Origin: Flavobacterium pallidum
GTDB taxonomy: Bacteria > Bacteroidota > Bacteroidia > Flavobacteriales > Flavobacteriaceae
Direction: 5' to 3'
Assembly: GCF_003097535.1 (NCBI RefSeq)
Contig: NZ_CP029187.1
Location: 1,612,001-1,676,000, forward strand
Length of the DNA: 64,000 nt
The position numbers and the translations under genes are program-made. Shown here piece after piece: positions 17,261 through 25,993 of the stretch. A model generated the notes under the pieces. That model saw nothing but the letters and a program-made list of their open reading frames with translations, ran no database searches and was not told where the DNA came from. Numbering within the stretch: the first letter of the stretch is position 1; each line of letters begins with the position of its first letter.

Positions 17261-18979
17261 TTAATTTCTCGCTCTTTTCTTTTTGTCTGATTTAGGACCA
17301 ACCCTTGACATGGCACATCTGAAACCGATGTAATCTGTAGCCAGATCTTGTGGGTAATATCTCCTTTGCGCAGGATCAAGCCAGTAAGCCCTGTCTCTCC
17401 ATGAACCACCTTTGAAAACCCTTGAGTCATCATTTACCAAAGTAGTTCTTTTGTTGGATTTGTCAAACTTACGAACCATGGTTCCTAAACTGTCAGTACT
17501 TACATTGTTCATAGGAGAATCATACATCCTTTTGCCATCAGCACCTTTTTTGGTAGTAGCTTCATCTTCCTCAGCACCAAAATCGAAATATCTTGTGGAT
17601 TGTTTGTCACCATCACGATAGTTCCTGTTGTCGCTTGTAGAGAAGTTTTGTCTCAGGTAAGTTTCTTTTTCATCAACCGGTACCTGTGCAATCTGGCCTG
17701 GGAAATTCCTTGCCATGATCCTGCCGTTGCTTACAGTGTCATACTTGATGTTATCGCTTTTTACCAATTCGATTTTACCATCTTCACCAATTTTATTTTT
17801 GGTGTACACGTTACCCCTGTAGTAGTTGAAGTCGTTTGCTTCATCATCTACGATTGGACGATAGACATCAGCAACCCATTCAGCAACGTTTCCGGCCATG
17901 TCATACAATCCGAAATCGTTTGGCGGATAAGATTTTACAGCATTTGTAATATCAGCACCGTCATCAGACCATCCTGCAATTCCGCCGTAATCTCCTTTTC
18001 CTTGTTTAAAGTTAGCCAATTGATCGCCTCGAACCTGTCTCTTGCCGGAACGTGTGTATTGGCCTTTCCAAGGATATTTCTTTTGTCCTTTGTAATTGTT
18101 GTATTCCCTGTTTCCTACATCAGAAGCTGCAGCATATTCCCACTCTGCTTCAGTTGGAAGCCTGTACTCAGGATTGATAAGCCCTGAACTTCTTTGGGCA
18201 TAAATATTGGTTGGTTCTTTTGTAGTTCCAGGCTGGCCTTTTGAACCCTTAGTCTTGATTGGTTTGGCTTTACCATTCTTTCCTTTTAATACAACATCTG
18301 AATTACCGCCGAAAGTTTCTGTCGGGGCATTAAGATAAGTTTCAGTGCTAAAAGTAGATTCAGCGCTTACATCATTAATCTTCGCATCTTTTTTAAGGTA
18401 CCCCTGTTTTTCAAGGATGGCTTCGTTCACACGATCCGTTCTCCATTTTGCAAATTCAGTAGCCTGGATCCAGTTAACACCTACTACAGGATAGTTTGCA
18501 TAAGCAGGGTGCCTAAGGTAGTTATTGGTCATGGTTTCGTTATAACCTAACCTGTTTCTCCATACTAAAGTATCAAGAAGTGCTCCTTCATAAATGTTTT
18601 TGTAGTTTTCCTCTGTTGGTGGGAAAACTGTTTTTATCCAGTAAAGGTACTCAGCATACATCGCATTGGTTACCTCTGTCTCATCCATGTAGAATGACTG
18701 TACGTGTTGTTGATTTGGAGTGTTGTTCCAGTCGTGCATCACATCATCCTGTACTTTACCCATGGTAAATGTACCACCTTCAACCAAAACAAGTCCCGGG
18801 GCTGGTGCCTGTTTTTTGTATTTGGTATTCAATTGGAAACCACCTTTTTTGTCGTTGATTTTCCATCCGGTTGCTGCAGAACCCCCTTTAGAGCTTGAGC
18901 TTTTGCTGCAACTGGCAAATCCAAATACCAATGCTAGCGAGAGCATCAGTTTAATTGCAATAATTTTGTTTACTTTCAT
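17261..18979 (-). CDS. gldJ: Gliding motility lipoprotein GldJ
   Basis: A 572-residue lipoprotein (lipobox GFASC, then SKSSSS). The body is a formylglycine-generating-enzyme (SUMF)-like fold, with VEGGTFTMG near residue 67, FYMDETEVTNAMYAEY, YRLPTEAEWEYAA, FGLYDMAGNVAEWVAD and FKGGSWRDRAYW. GldJ is needed for gliding and for stability of the type IX secretion core protein GldK; the SUMF fold is structural here. Divergent from porU with 208 bp between, the arrangement known from Flavobacterium johnsoniae. A TAAATTTG -7 box lies about 118 bp upstream. Confidence 0.93.
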   Translation of the reverse strand: MKVNKIIAIKLMLSLALVFGFASCSKSSSSKGGSAATGWKINDKKGGFQLNTKYKKQAPAPGLVLVEGGTFTMGKVQDDVMHDWNNTPNQQHVQSFYMDETEVTNAMYAEYLYWIKTVFPPTEENYKNIYEGALLDTLVWRNRLGYNETMTNNYLRHPAYANYPVVGVNWIQATEFAKWRTDRVNEAILEKQGYLKKDAKINDVSAESTFSTETYLNAPTETFGGNSDVVLKGKNGKAKPIKTKGSKGQPGTTKEPTNIYAQRSSGLINPEYRLPTEAEWEYAAASDVGNREYNNYKGQKKYPWKGQYTRSGKRQVRGDQLANFKQGKGDYGGIAGWSDDGADITNAVKSYPPNDFGLYDMAGNVAEWVADVYRPIVDDEANDFNYYRGNVYTKNKIGEDGKIELVKSDNIKYDTVSNGRIMARNFPGQIAQVPVDEKETYLRQNFSTSDNRNYRDGDKQSTRYFDFGAEEDEATTKKGADGKRMYDSPMNNVSTDSLGTMVRKFDKSNKRTTLVNDDSRVFKGGSWRDRAYWLDPAQRRYYPQDLATDYIGFRCAMSRVGPKSDKKKRARN

Positions 18980-19096
18980 ACTTTAAGTAGGTAAAAATTT
19001 CGTGGCGCAATATAATAATTAACCATTAGATTGCAACAACTTTTTTTAAATAATAACAAAAAACCGGTTTGTCGCGCCGGATTCAGGAAAAGAACG

Positions 19097-19104
19097 CAAA
19101 TTTA
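19097..19104 (-). promoter_or_regulatory. -7 box of the gldJ promoter
   Basis: TAAATTTG on the minus strand is a perfect TAnnTTTG, predicting a leader of about 110 nt. No good TTG was seen at the expected -33 distance. The rest of the 208-bp gldJ-porU gap holds a short CCGG-based hairpin (around 19062-19080) and no other clear element. Confidence 0.4.
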
Positions 19105-19187
19105 ATTCAATTATTATTCCCTGTACGGCCTAAAATAAATATTTTTACCGTTCGTAATAATTATACTTTCCAAACGTTTATCATTGG

Positions 19188-22100
19188 ATGAAAAAAGCAG
19201 TACTGACTTTTCTTTTGTGTTTTCCTTTTGCGTTTTATGCACAGATAACTGGTTCATTTACATTAAACTGGAAGGACAATGTGAATGTTTCGACTGATGT
19301 TTCAAATTATATGCTTCCTCAATTCCAGTTAGAGAATTTCTGCTTTAATGATATTAATAAAACTGTGTCATTGGCGCTAAACCTGCCTTCTGCGGTTCCG
19401 GTTGATGAAAGTTCGGTGAAAATTTCCGATGCTGTTTATGAAAATATTTCCGCTTCGCAACTCGGTGTTATATCCAAAAAAAACCTCCCGTCTTCTTTAA
19501 ATGTCCTGGTAAGTAATGTAAATGCGCGTAATGTCCTGAGCGCTTCATTGATTTTATCTCCTATAATTAACGAAAATGGCAATCTGAAGCGATTGAAATC
19601 CTTCACCTATTATATACGTCAGGATAACAACAGCAATATTCAGGCCCGTGACGGTTTTAACGGCATTTCGCATTCCGTACTTGCATCGGGAGACTGGTAT
19701 CGCTTTTATGTAGAGAAATCCGGGGTGTACCGTATTTCAAAATCGTTCCTGCAAAGCCTTGGAATGAAACTTAACAATATCGATCCAAGAAAAATTGCCA
19801 TTTACGGAAACGGGGGCCGCATGTGCCCTTTAAAAAATGCAGTCGATTATCCTGCAGATGTTGCAGAAAATGCCATTTATTTTGATGGTGAAGCTGATGG
19901 CATTTTCGATAGCCAGGATTATATATTGTTTTATGCGGAAGGTGTCGATAACTGGAGTGATGAAAATCAGACCAGCAATAACCTTTATGCGGATAAGTCC
20001 TATTATTATGTCACGATCCAGGGCGGCAACGGGAAAAGGATTTCGGCAATGCCTGCTGCAACAGGACCAGTTACGCCAATAACGGCTTTTGATGATTTCC
20101 AGTTTCACGAACTCGACCAGACGAATATAGCGCGTTTGGGGCGCAAGTGGTTCGGAGAGGATTTCAGCGTCAATAACGAGTACAGCTTCGATTTCAAGTT
20201 TCCTAATATTGTAGCCGGTTCAACCATGAAGGTCTTTGCTTCAGCAGCAGCCGTAGCGAATACCGCTACGAATATGCAGGTCGATGTCAATGGCGCTGCC
20301 ATCGGCACCATTCCATTTACCTCTATTGTTGTCCTCGATAACCTGGGAGACAACCAGGGACTTACGGCAACTACGGCTGCCGCGGAAGATGTCACGGTGA
20401 AGTTTACCTATAATAATAATGGCGTGCCTACCGCCAAAGCGTTTTTGGATTATGTGAATATTAAAGCCAAACGCAGCCTGACGGGTTATGGAAAGCAATT
20501 CCGTTTCCAGGTTGATGATGCCGCGACAATGAATGGCTCGGGCGAATTCCGGTTTACAAATTCGGCAACCATCGCGCAGGTTTGGGACATTACGGATATT
20601 TATAATACTACTGCCGTTGTAAACGATAACCAGGCCAATTTTTCTTTTCAGGCTGATTTAGGAGAAATACGTAAATATATTGCTGTTGATAAGCAGGATT
20701 ATTATTCGCCAAAAAAAGAATCCAAATCCAAGGTGGCCAACCAGGATTTAAAAGGGACAATCTTTAATAATGCCCAGGGGCAGTTCCAGGATATCGATTA
20801 CCTCATTATAACCCCTGCCTCACTACACAGTGCTGCCGAAAAACTGGCAAACTTCCACCGTTCATTCCAGGGGATGAATGTGAAGGTTGTGGATGTGGAA
20901 AGCATTTATCCTGAATTCTCTTCGGGGAAACAGGATATCGGCGCCATCAGGAATTTCGTCAAATATGTTTACAACAACGCCTCTACAGCCGCCAAACGGG
21001 TGAAATATCTGAATCTTTTCGGTGATGCCTCATTTGATTTAAAGGACAGGATCTCTAACAACACAAACCTTATTCCGATTTACCATGCGTTATATAGTTT
21101 CTCATTGTCAGCTTCTTATATTTCGGATGATTTCTTTGTGCTGATGGATGACAATGAAGGCGATATGACTTCAGGTACATCGAGGGGTCTTGATATCGCC
21201 GTAGGCCGCATGCCTGTTAAGAATACTGCTGAAGCCGAAGAAATGGTAAACAAGGTAATTGAATATCATGATATTAAATCTTTCGGGCGCTGGCGGAATA
21301 ATTTTGTGCTGATTTCAGACGATGTGGATAAGCTGGGAGAAAACAGTCTAGAGTTCGGGATTGATCATCTAGGGGACCAGATTTTTGCGCAAAAGCCTTT
21401 TATCAATGTCAAAAAAATCCACTCGGATTCTTATAAACAGGAAACTTCTGCGGGAGGAAACCGCTACCCTAAAGTAAGGGAGGATTTCGTAAGTGCTTTT
21501 GAACAGGGCGCTTTGGTTTTTAATTATTTCGGTCACGGAGGCGAAGACAATCTGGCACATGAACGCATCCTTGAAAAAACCGACATCCAGAATTTCGGAA
21601 ACCGATACAAATACCCGCTTTTCGTAACAATTACCTGCGAATTTACCCGTTTCGACAATCCATTCCGTCCGACTGCCGGAGAGTTCATGTTCCTGAATCC
21701 CGCCGGCGGAGCCATAGCTTTGGTAACTACCACCAGGCAGATCACGATCTCGACCGGGCAGAATATCAATGAGGCATTCTCGGGCAACTTATATGGGTTT
21801 AATTCCAATTCGCTGGTTTCGATAGCGGAAGCCTTAAGGATTTCGAAGGCTGGCTCCGGCAGCAATCCATTGATGGTCTTTTATATAGGCGATCCTGCCA
21901 TTACGCTGGCCATTCCCAAGCCTAAAATTGTGCTGACCAAAGTGAACGACCAGCCTATTACTGGTGTTGTAGACGATTTTAAGGCATTAAGCGCCATCAA
22001 GATTTCTGGTGAAGTGCGCGATGAAACCGGCGCCAATATCCTTTCGGATTACAACGGCGAGTTAGCGGTGAATATTTTTGACAAACCCATTGAAAGGTCA

Positions 22101-23024
22101 ACATTAGGAAATGACGGGACGCGCTACAGCAACGGACAGCTCATTATTATGGATTTTACGATTCTCGGGGAAACGATTTTCCGCGGAAACGCCACCGTGA
22201 CCAATGGGAATTTCGACTTCAATTTTGTAGTGCCACGCGACATCAGGGTACCACTCGGGAATGGGCGCGTCAGCTTTTATGCCAAAAAAACCGGACAGCT
22301 TGTCGACCAGACCGGATATGATACCACGATAAAGGTAGGTGGTATAAATCCCAATCCTGTCGCAGATGAGATTGCGCCAAGGGTTAAATTATATATGAAT
22401 GACGAGAGTTTCGTTTCCGGCGGCATTACCAATGAATCGCCCATTTTACTGGCATTCCTTGAAGATGAAAACGGAATCAATACGGCAAGCGGCATCGGCC
22501 ATGATATCATAGCGATATTGGACGGTGACGAAAGCAAGCCTTATGTCCTGAATGATTATTATGAGGCTGTGGCAGATGACCATTCCAAAGGAAAACTGCG
22601 CTTCCCGTTCCGTAATCTTGAAAAAGGCCTGCATACGATCACCTTCACTGCCTGGGACGTTTATAACAACCCGATTACCGCTGAGATACAATTTATTGTT
22701 GTTGGGGATGAAACCCTTACGTTGAAAAATGTGTTGAATTATCCAAATCCCTTTGTAAATTACACCGAGTTCTGGTTTACCCACAACCGCCCGTTCGAAC
22801 CACTTGAGGTTCAGGTGCAGGTCATGACCATTACCGGAAAGGTGGTCTGGACCAAAAACCAGACCGTGACCACCGATGGGTTCCTGTCCAGGGAAATCAC
22901 GTGGGACGGTAAGGACGACTTCGGTGATAAAATAGGAAAAGGCGTGTATGTCTATAAACTGACAGTGAAATCGACGCTGAGCAACAAGAAAACCGAAAAG
23001 TTTGAAAAACTTGTAATCCTATAA
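19188..23024 (+). CDS. porU: Type IX secretion C-terminal signal peptidase PorU
   Basis: 1278 residues, signal peptide ending FYAQ. The centre (~residues 520-900) is a gingipain-like C25 caspase-fold peptidase, with H783 in YFGHGGED and C817 in TITCEF as the catalytic pair. PorU sits in the outer-membrane attachment complex, removes C-terminal sorting domains from type IX cargo and can attach the product to lipid. The end carries its own sorting-domain-like module (NVLNYPNPFVN to KLVIL), as known for PorU, which is not cleaved. It is followed by porV with 46 bp between. A probable client, the GH5 enzyme, is encoded 14 kb away. Confidence 0.95.
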   Translation: MKKAVLTFLLCFPFAFYAQITGSFTLNWKDNVNVSTDVSNYMLPQFQLENFCFNDINKTVSLALNLPSAVPVDESSVKISDAVYENISASQLGVISKKNLPSSLNVLVSNVNARNVLSASLILSPIINENGNLKRLKSFTYYIRQDNNSNIQARDGFNGISHSVLASGDWYRFYVEKSGVYRISKSFLQSLGMKLNNIDPRKIAIYGNGGRMCPLKNAVDYPADVAENAIYFDGEADGIFDSQDYILFYAEGVDNWSDENQTSNNLYADKSYYYVTIQGGNGKRISAMPAATGPVTPITAFDDFQFHELDQTNIARLGRKWFGEDFSVNNEYSFDFKFPNIVAGSTMKVFASAAAVANTATNMQVDVNGAAIGTIPFTSIVVLDNLGDNQGLTATTAAAEDVTVKFTYNNNGVPTAKAFLDYVNIKAKRSLTGYGKQFRFQVDDAATMNGSGEFRFTNSATIAQVWDITDIYNTTAVVNDNQANFSFQADLGEIRKYIAVDKQDYYSPKKESKSKVANQDLKGTIFNNAQGQFQDIDYLIITPASLHSAAEKLANFHRSFQGMNVKVVDVESIYPEFSSGKQDIGAIRNFVKYVYNNASTAAKRVKYLNLFGDASFDLKDRISNNTNLIPIYHALYSFSLSASYISDDFFVLMDDNEGDMTSGTSRGLDIAVGRMPVKNTAEAEEMVNKVIEYHDIKSFGRWRNNFVLISDDVDKLGENSLEFGIDHLGDQIFAQKPFINVKKIHSDSYKQETSAGGNRYPKVREDFVSAFEQGALVFNYFGHGGEDNLAHERILEKTDIQNFGNRYKYPLFVTITCEFTRFDNPFRPTAGEFMFLNPAGGAIALVTTTRQITISTGQNINEAFSGNLYGFNSNSLVSIAEALRISKAGSGSNPLMVFYIGDPAITLAIPKPKIVLTKVNDQPITGVVDDFKALSAIKISGEVRDETGANILSDYNGELAVNIFDKPIERSTLGNDGTRYSNGQLIIMDFTILGETIFRGNATVTNGNFDFNFVVPRDIRVPLGNGRVSFYAKKTGQLVDQTGYDTTIKVGGINPNPVADEIAPRVKLYMNDESFVSGGITNESPILLAFLEDENGINTASGIGHDIIAILDGDESKPYVLNDYYEAVADDHSKGKLRFPFRNLEKGLHTITFTAWDVYNNPITAEIQFIVVGDETLTLKNVLNYPNPFVNYTEFWFTHNRPFEPLEVQVQVMTITGKVVWTKNQTVTTDGFLSREITWDGKDDFGDKIGKGVYVYKLTVKSTLSNKKTEKFEKLVIL

Positions 23025-23040
23025 GAAAGTACTATATTTG
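23011..23040 (+). promoter_or_regulatory. porV promoter overlapping the end of porU
   Basis: TTG at 23011-23013, a 19-bp spacer, then TATATTTG at 23033-23040. Both boxes and the spacing match the Bacteroidetes housekeeping promoter. The -33 box is inside the last porU codons, so porV can be made independently of porU. Confidence 0.7.
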
Positions 23041-23070
23041 TCTGTTTAATAAAATTTTGAAAAAGAAAGA

Positions 23071-24249
23071 ATGAGAAAAGTTTCGTTATTGCTGATTTGT
23101 ATTTTTGCTGCTCAGTATACTAAAGCCCAGGACGGTAACAGGGTCATTACAACCGGAGTGCCGTTCCTTTTAGTTGCAGCCGATGCCAGGTCAGCAGGTA
23201 TGGCAGATCAGGGAGTAGCTACTTCACCCGATGCCTATTCCCAGCAATACAATCCTGCCAAATACGCCTTTTCTATAGAGAAACAGGGTTTTTCGGTTAG
23301 CTATACGCCTTATCTTACGGACCTTGTAAACGACATTTCATTAGGTCAGGTTACGTATTTTAACCGTTTTGGTGATGAAGGACGTCAGGCATTTGCAGGG
23401 AGCCTCCGCTATTTTGGTCTGGGAGATATTGAATTGAGGGATAGTTTTGATGCCACACCCGTAATTGTCTCGCCAAATGAATTTGCCCTTGACGGTTCTT
23501 ACGCGCTGCAATTGAGTGAGAAATTCTCGATGTCCGTTGCCGGAAGATACATCCGTTCTTCGCTAAGGATTCCTGATGGTACGACAGATGCTTCGGCGGC
23601 CAGTTCGTTTGCAGTAGATGTTGCAGGTTATTATCAGTCGGAAGAACAGGCTTACAGTGACTTTAACGGAAGATGGCGCGCAGGTTTCAATTTACAGAAT
23701 ATGGGACCGAAAATCAGTTATGATTCCGATGAAGTCAGCACGAATTTCCTGCCTGCCAATATGAGGCTTGGTGCCGGATTTGATTTCATTTTTGACGATT
23801 ATAATAAAGTTGGGGTAGGAGTGGAATTTGCCAAACTATTGGTACCAACGCCACAGGACCCGAAAGATATTGACGGTGACGGAACCATCAGCCAGGAAGA
23901 AAGGAATATAAACAATGATGAATACCGCTCCACAGGATGGGTTGAAGGCATGTTCAAATCTTTCGGTGATGCACCTGGTGGTTTCAGTGAAGAACTTAAG
24001 GAATTCACTTATTCGGTTGGTGCGGAATACCTTTACCAGGACTCTTTTGCCATGCGTCTGGGTTATTTCAATGAAAGCCCGGAAAAAGGTGCCAGGAAGT
24101 TCTTCTCGCTTGGAGCCGGTTTCAAGTACAATGTGGTGAAAGTGGATGTATCGTATTTATTCTCTGCATCAAAAGTGAAAAACCCGCTGGAGAACACCTT
24201 ACGATTTTCCCTGACGTTTAATTTCGGAGACAATTATGATCAATATTAA
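23071..24249 (+). CDS. porV: Type IX secretion outer-membrane shuttle protein PorV
   Basis: A 392-residue beta-barrel of the FadL-like PorV/LptO family. Signal peptide to about residue 20 (TKAQ). Then the family start VPFLLVAADARSAGMADQGVATSPDAYSQQYNPAKYAF, and a strand ending in LRFSLTFNFGD. PorV collects cargo from the SprA channel by its sorting domain and passes it to PorU. An inserted acidic segment near residues 270-285 (DIDGDGTISQEE) looks like a calcium-binding EF-hand/dockerin-type loop. It is transcribed from its own promoter and ends at a strong terminator. Confidence 0.93.
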   Translation: MRKVSLLLICIFAAQYTKAQDGNRVITTGVPFLLVAADARSAGMADQGVATSPDAYSQQYNPAKYAFSIEKQGFSVSYTPYLTDLVNDISLGQVTYFNRFGDEGRQAFAGSLRYFGLGDIELRDSFDATPVIVSPNEFALDGSYALQLSEKFSMSVAGRYIRSSLRIPDGTTDASAASSFAVDVAGYYQSEEQAYSDFNGRWRAGFNLQNMGPKISYDSDEVSTNFLPANMRLGAGFDFIFDDYNKVGVGVEFAKLLVPTPQDPKDIDGDGTISQEERNINNDEYRSTGWVEGMFKSFGDAPGGFSEELKEFTYSVGAEYLYQDSFAMRLGYFNESPEKGARKFFSLGAGFKYNVVKVDVSYLFSASKVKNPLENTLRFSLTFNFGDNYDQY

Positions 24250-24271
24250 AATCATTATAAATTAATTAAGG

Positions 24272-24309
24272 ATCCAAATTTCAGTAAAATGAGATTTGGA
24301 TTTTTTTTC
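24272..24309 (+). terminator. Terminator of porV
   Basis: ATCCAAAT and ATTTGGAT pair, extended by TTC/GAG, around an 8-nt loop and followed by eight T. An in-frame ATG at 24289 falls inside this hairpin, which helps exclude it as the cdd start. Confidence 0.85.
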
Positions 24310-24321
24310 CCTTATAAACAA

Positions 24322-24804
24322 ATGAAACAAATCGACTTTACAACAAGTTTTACCGTTTTTGAAAACGCTTCAGAACTGCCGCCTGACATGCAGTCATTAA
24401 TGCAAAAAGCCGTTGAAATCAGGAAGAAGGCTTACGCTCCGTATTCGCAATTCCGTGTGGGTGCCGCGCTTTGGCTCGATAATGGGCAGATTGTCCTCGG
24501 TTCCAATCAGGAAAATGCCGCTTATCCTTCAGGGCTTTGTGCTGAAAGGGTTGCGGTATTCCAGGCCGGTGCGGTGTATCCTGAAGCCAAAATCCTGAAA
24601 ATGGCGATTTCAGCAGCATCGGACAACAATCCGACAACTGCCCCCATTCCTCCGTGTGGTGCCTGCCGCCAGTCGATTGCAGAGTACGAATTCAAGCAGG
24701 ATTCCCCAATTGAAATCTACTTTATGGGAGAAACCGGAGCAGTATATCAATCGGATTCGCTTAAAAATTTACTGCCGTTTATGTTCGATAAGAACTTCCT
24801 TTAA
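24322..24804 (+). CDS. cdd: Cytidine deaminase
   Basis: 160 residues from the ATG at 24322. The frame also opens at 24289, but that ATG lies in the porV terminator and would add 11 untypical residues. It converts cytidine and deoxycytidine to uridine forms in pyrimidine salvage. The zinc site is visible as GLCAERVA and PCGACRQ; the substrate region YAPYSQFRVGAAL precedes it. The glutamate in CAE is the proton shuttle. Tetrameric-type length. It sits between porV and pdhA, with a promoter for pdhA following. Confidence 0.93.
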   Translation: MKQIDFTTSFTVFENASELPPDMQSLMQKAVEIRKKAYAPYSQFRVGAALWLDNGQIVLGSNQENAAYPSGLCAERVAVFQAGAVYPEAKILKMAISAASDNNPTTAPIPPCGACRQSIAEYEFKQDSPIEIYFMGETGAVYQSDSLKNLLPFMFDKNFL

Positions 24805-24830
24805 AAAAGCAAAAATCACGTTTTTAAATT

Positions 24831-24860
24831 TCTGTGGTTACGCGGAATGTCTTATTTTTG
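24831..24860 (+). promoter_or_regulatory. Promoter of the pyruvate dehydrogenase operon
   Basis: TATTTTTG at 24853-24860 is a perfect -7 box; TCTG lies 18 bp upstream as a weak -33. The predicted leader is about 120 nt. Nothing else was recognised in the leader. Confidence 0.5.
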
Positions 24861-24986
24861 CGTTCCGGCTATCCGGTACGCAAATGAATGTGTGAGGAAA
24901 CTGTTTTTGCGTCATAAACCTTTATTCAAATAACTTTAGCAAAAAATCCGGTTCAACCGAATCCGGAGTATTAAATTAAAAGACTC

Positions 24987-25985
24987 ATGAAAGAAGTTAC
25001 AAAAGACGTTTATCTCAAATGGTATGAGGACATGCAGTTCTGGAGGAAATTCGAAGACAAGCTTGCAGCCCTTTATATCCAACAAAAAGTAAGAGGGTTT
25101 CTTCACTTATACAACGGACAGGAAGCTGTTTTGGCCGGTGCCCTGCACGCCATGGATCTGTCCAAAGACAAGATGATTACGGCATACAGGAACCACGTTC
25201 AACCCATTGGTATGGGCGTTGATCCAAGAAAAGTCATGGCGGAATTGCTTGGAAAAGTCACCGGGACTTCCAAAGGAATGGGCGGTTCGATGCACATTTT
25301 CTCTAAAGAACATGGTTTTTACGGCGGACACGGTATCGTTGGGGCACAGATTCCCGTAGGTGCCGGTATCGCTTTCGCAGATAAATATTTCGGTCGTGAT
25401 GGTGTGACTTTAACTTATTTTGGTGATGGTGCCGCGCGCCAGGGATCTTTACACGAAGCGTTCAACATGGCGATGCTGTGGAAACTCCCGGTCGTTTTTA
25501 TTGTTGAAAATAATGGTTATGCGATGGGCACTTCCGTAGAAAGGACTGCCAACCACACCGATATCTGGAAACTCGGCCTTGGCTACGAAATGCCTTGCGG
25601 ACCGGTTGACGGGATGAATCCTGTAAAAGTCGCCGAAGCGATGCATGAAGCGATTGACCGCGCCCGCCGTGGTGACGGACCGACTTTCCTTGAATTGAAA
25701 ACATACCGCTACAGAGGACATTCGATGTCTGATGCACAATTGTACAGAAGTAAGGAAGAAGTTGAAGAATACAAAAAAATTGATCCGATTACACAGGTTT
25801 TAGATGTGATCAAAGAAAATAATTATGCTACCGAGGCTGAAATTGAAGCCATCGATGAGCGTGTGAAAAATTTGGTGGAAGAATGTGCCACTTTTGCTGA
25901 GGAATCTGAATTTCCGCAACCGCAACAATTATATGATGTGGTTTACGAACAGGAAAACTATCCTTTTTTACCTCATAAATTATAA
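24987..25985 (+). CDS. pdhA: Pyruvate dehydrogenase E1 component, alpha subunit
   Basis: A 332-residue thiamine-diphosphate enzyme subunit. The TPP/Mg motif runs from GDGAARQGS (146-154) to VENN (173-176). RYRGHSMSD carries the phosphorylation-loop-like active-site residues. It decarboxylates pyruvate and, with the beta subunit, transfers the acetyl group to E2 lipoyl arms. E2 starts 8 bp downstream, so the two are co-transcribed. No beta-subunit gene is next to it, so E1-beta must be elsewhere, as in other flavobacteria. Confidence 0.95.
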   Translation: MKEVTKDVYLKWYEDMQFWRKFEDKLAALYIQQKVRGFLHLYNGQEAVLAGALHAMDLSKDKMITAYRNHVQPIGMGVDPRKVMAELLGKVTGTSKGMGGSMHIFSKEHGFYGGHGIVGAQIPVGAGIAFADKYFGRDGVTLTYFGDGAARQGSLHEAFNMAMLWKLPVVFIVENNGYAMGTSVERTANHTDIWKLGLGYEMPCGPVDGMNPVKVAEAMHEAIDRARRGDGPTFLELKTYRYRGHSMSDAQLYRSKEEVEEYKKIDPITQVLDVIKENNYATEAEIEAIDERVKNLVEECATFAEESEFPQPQQLYDVVYEQENYPFLPHKL

Positions 25986-25993
25986 TTCGGAGT

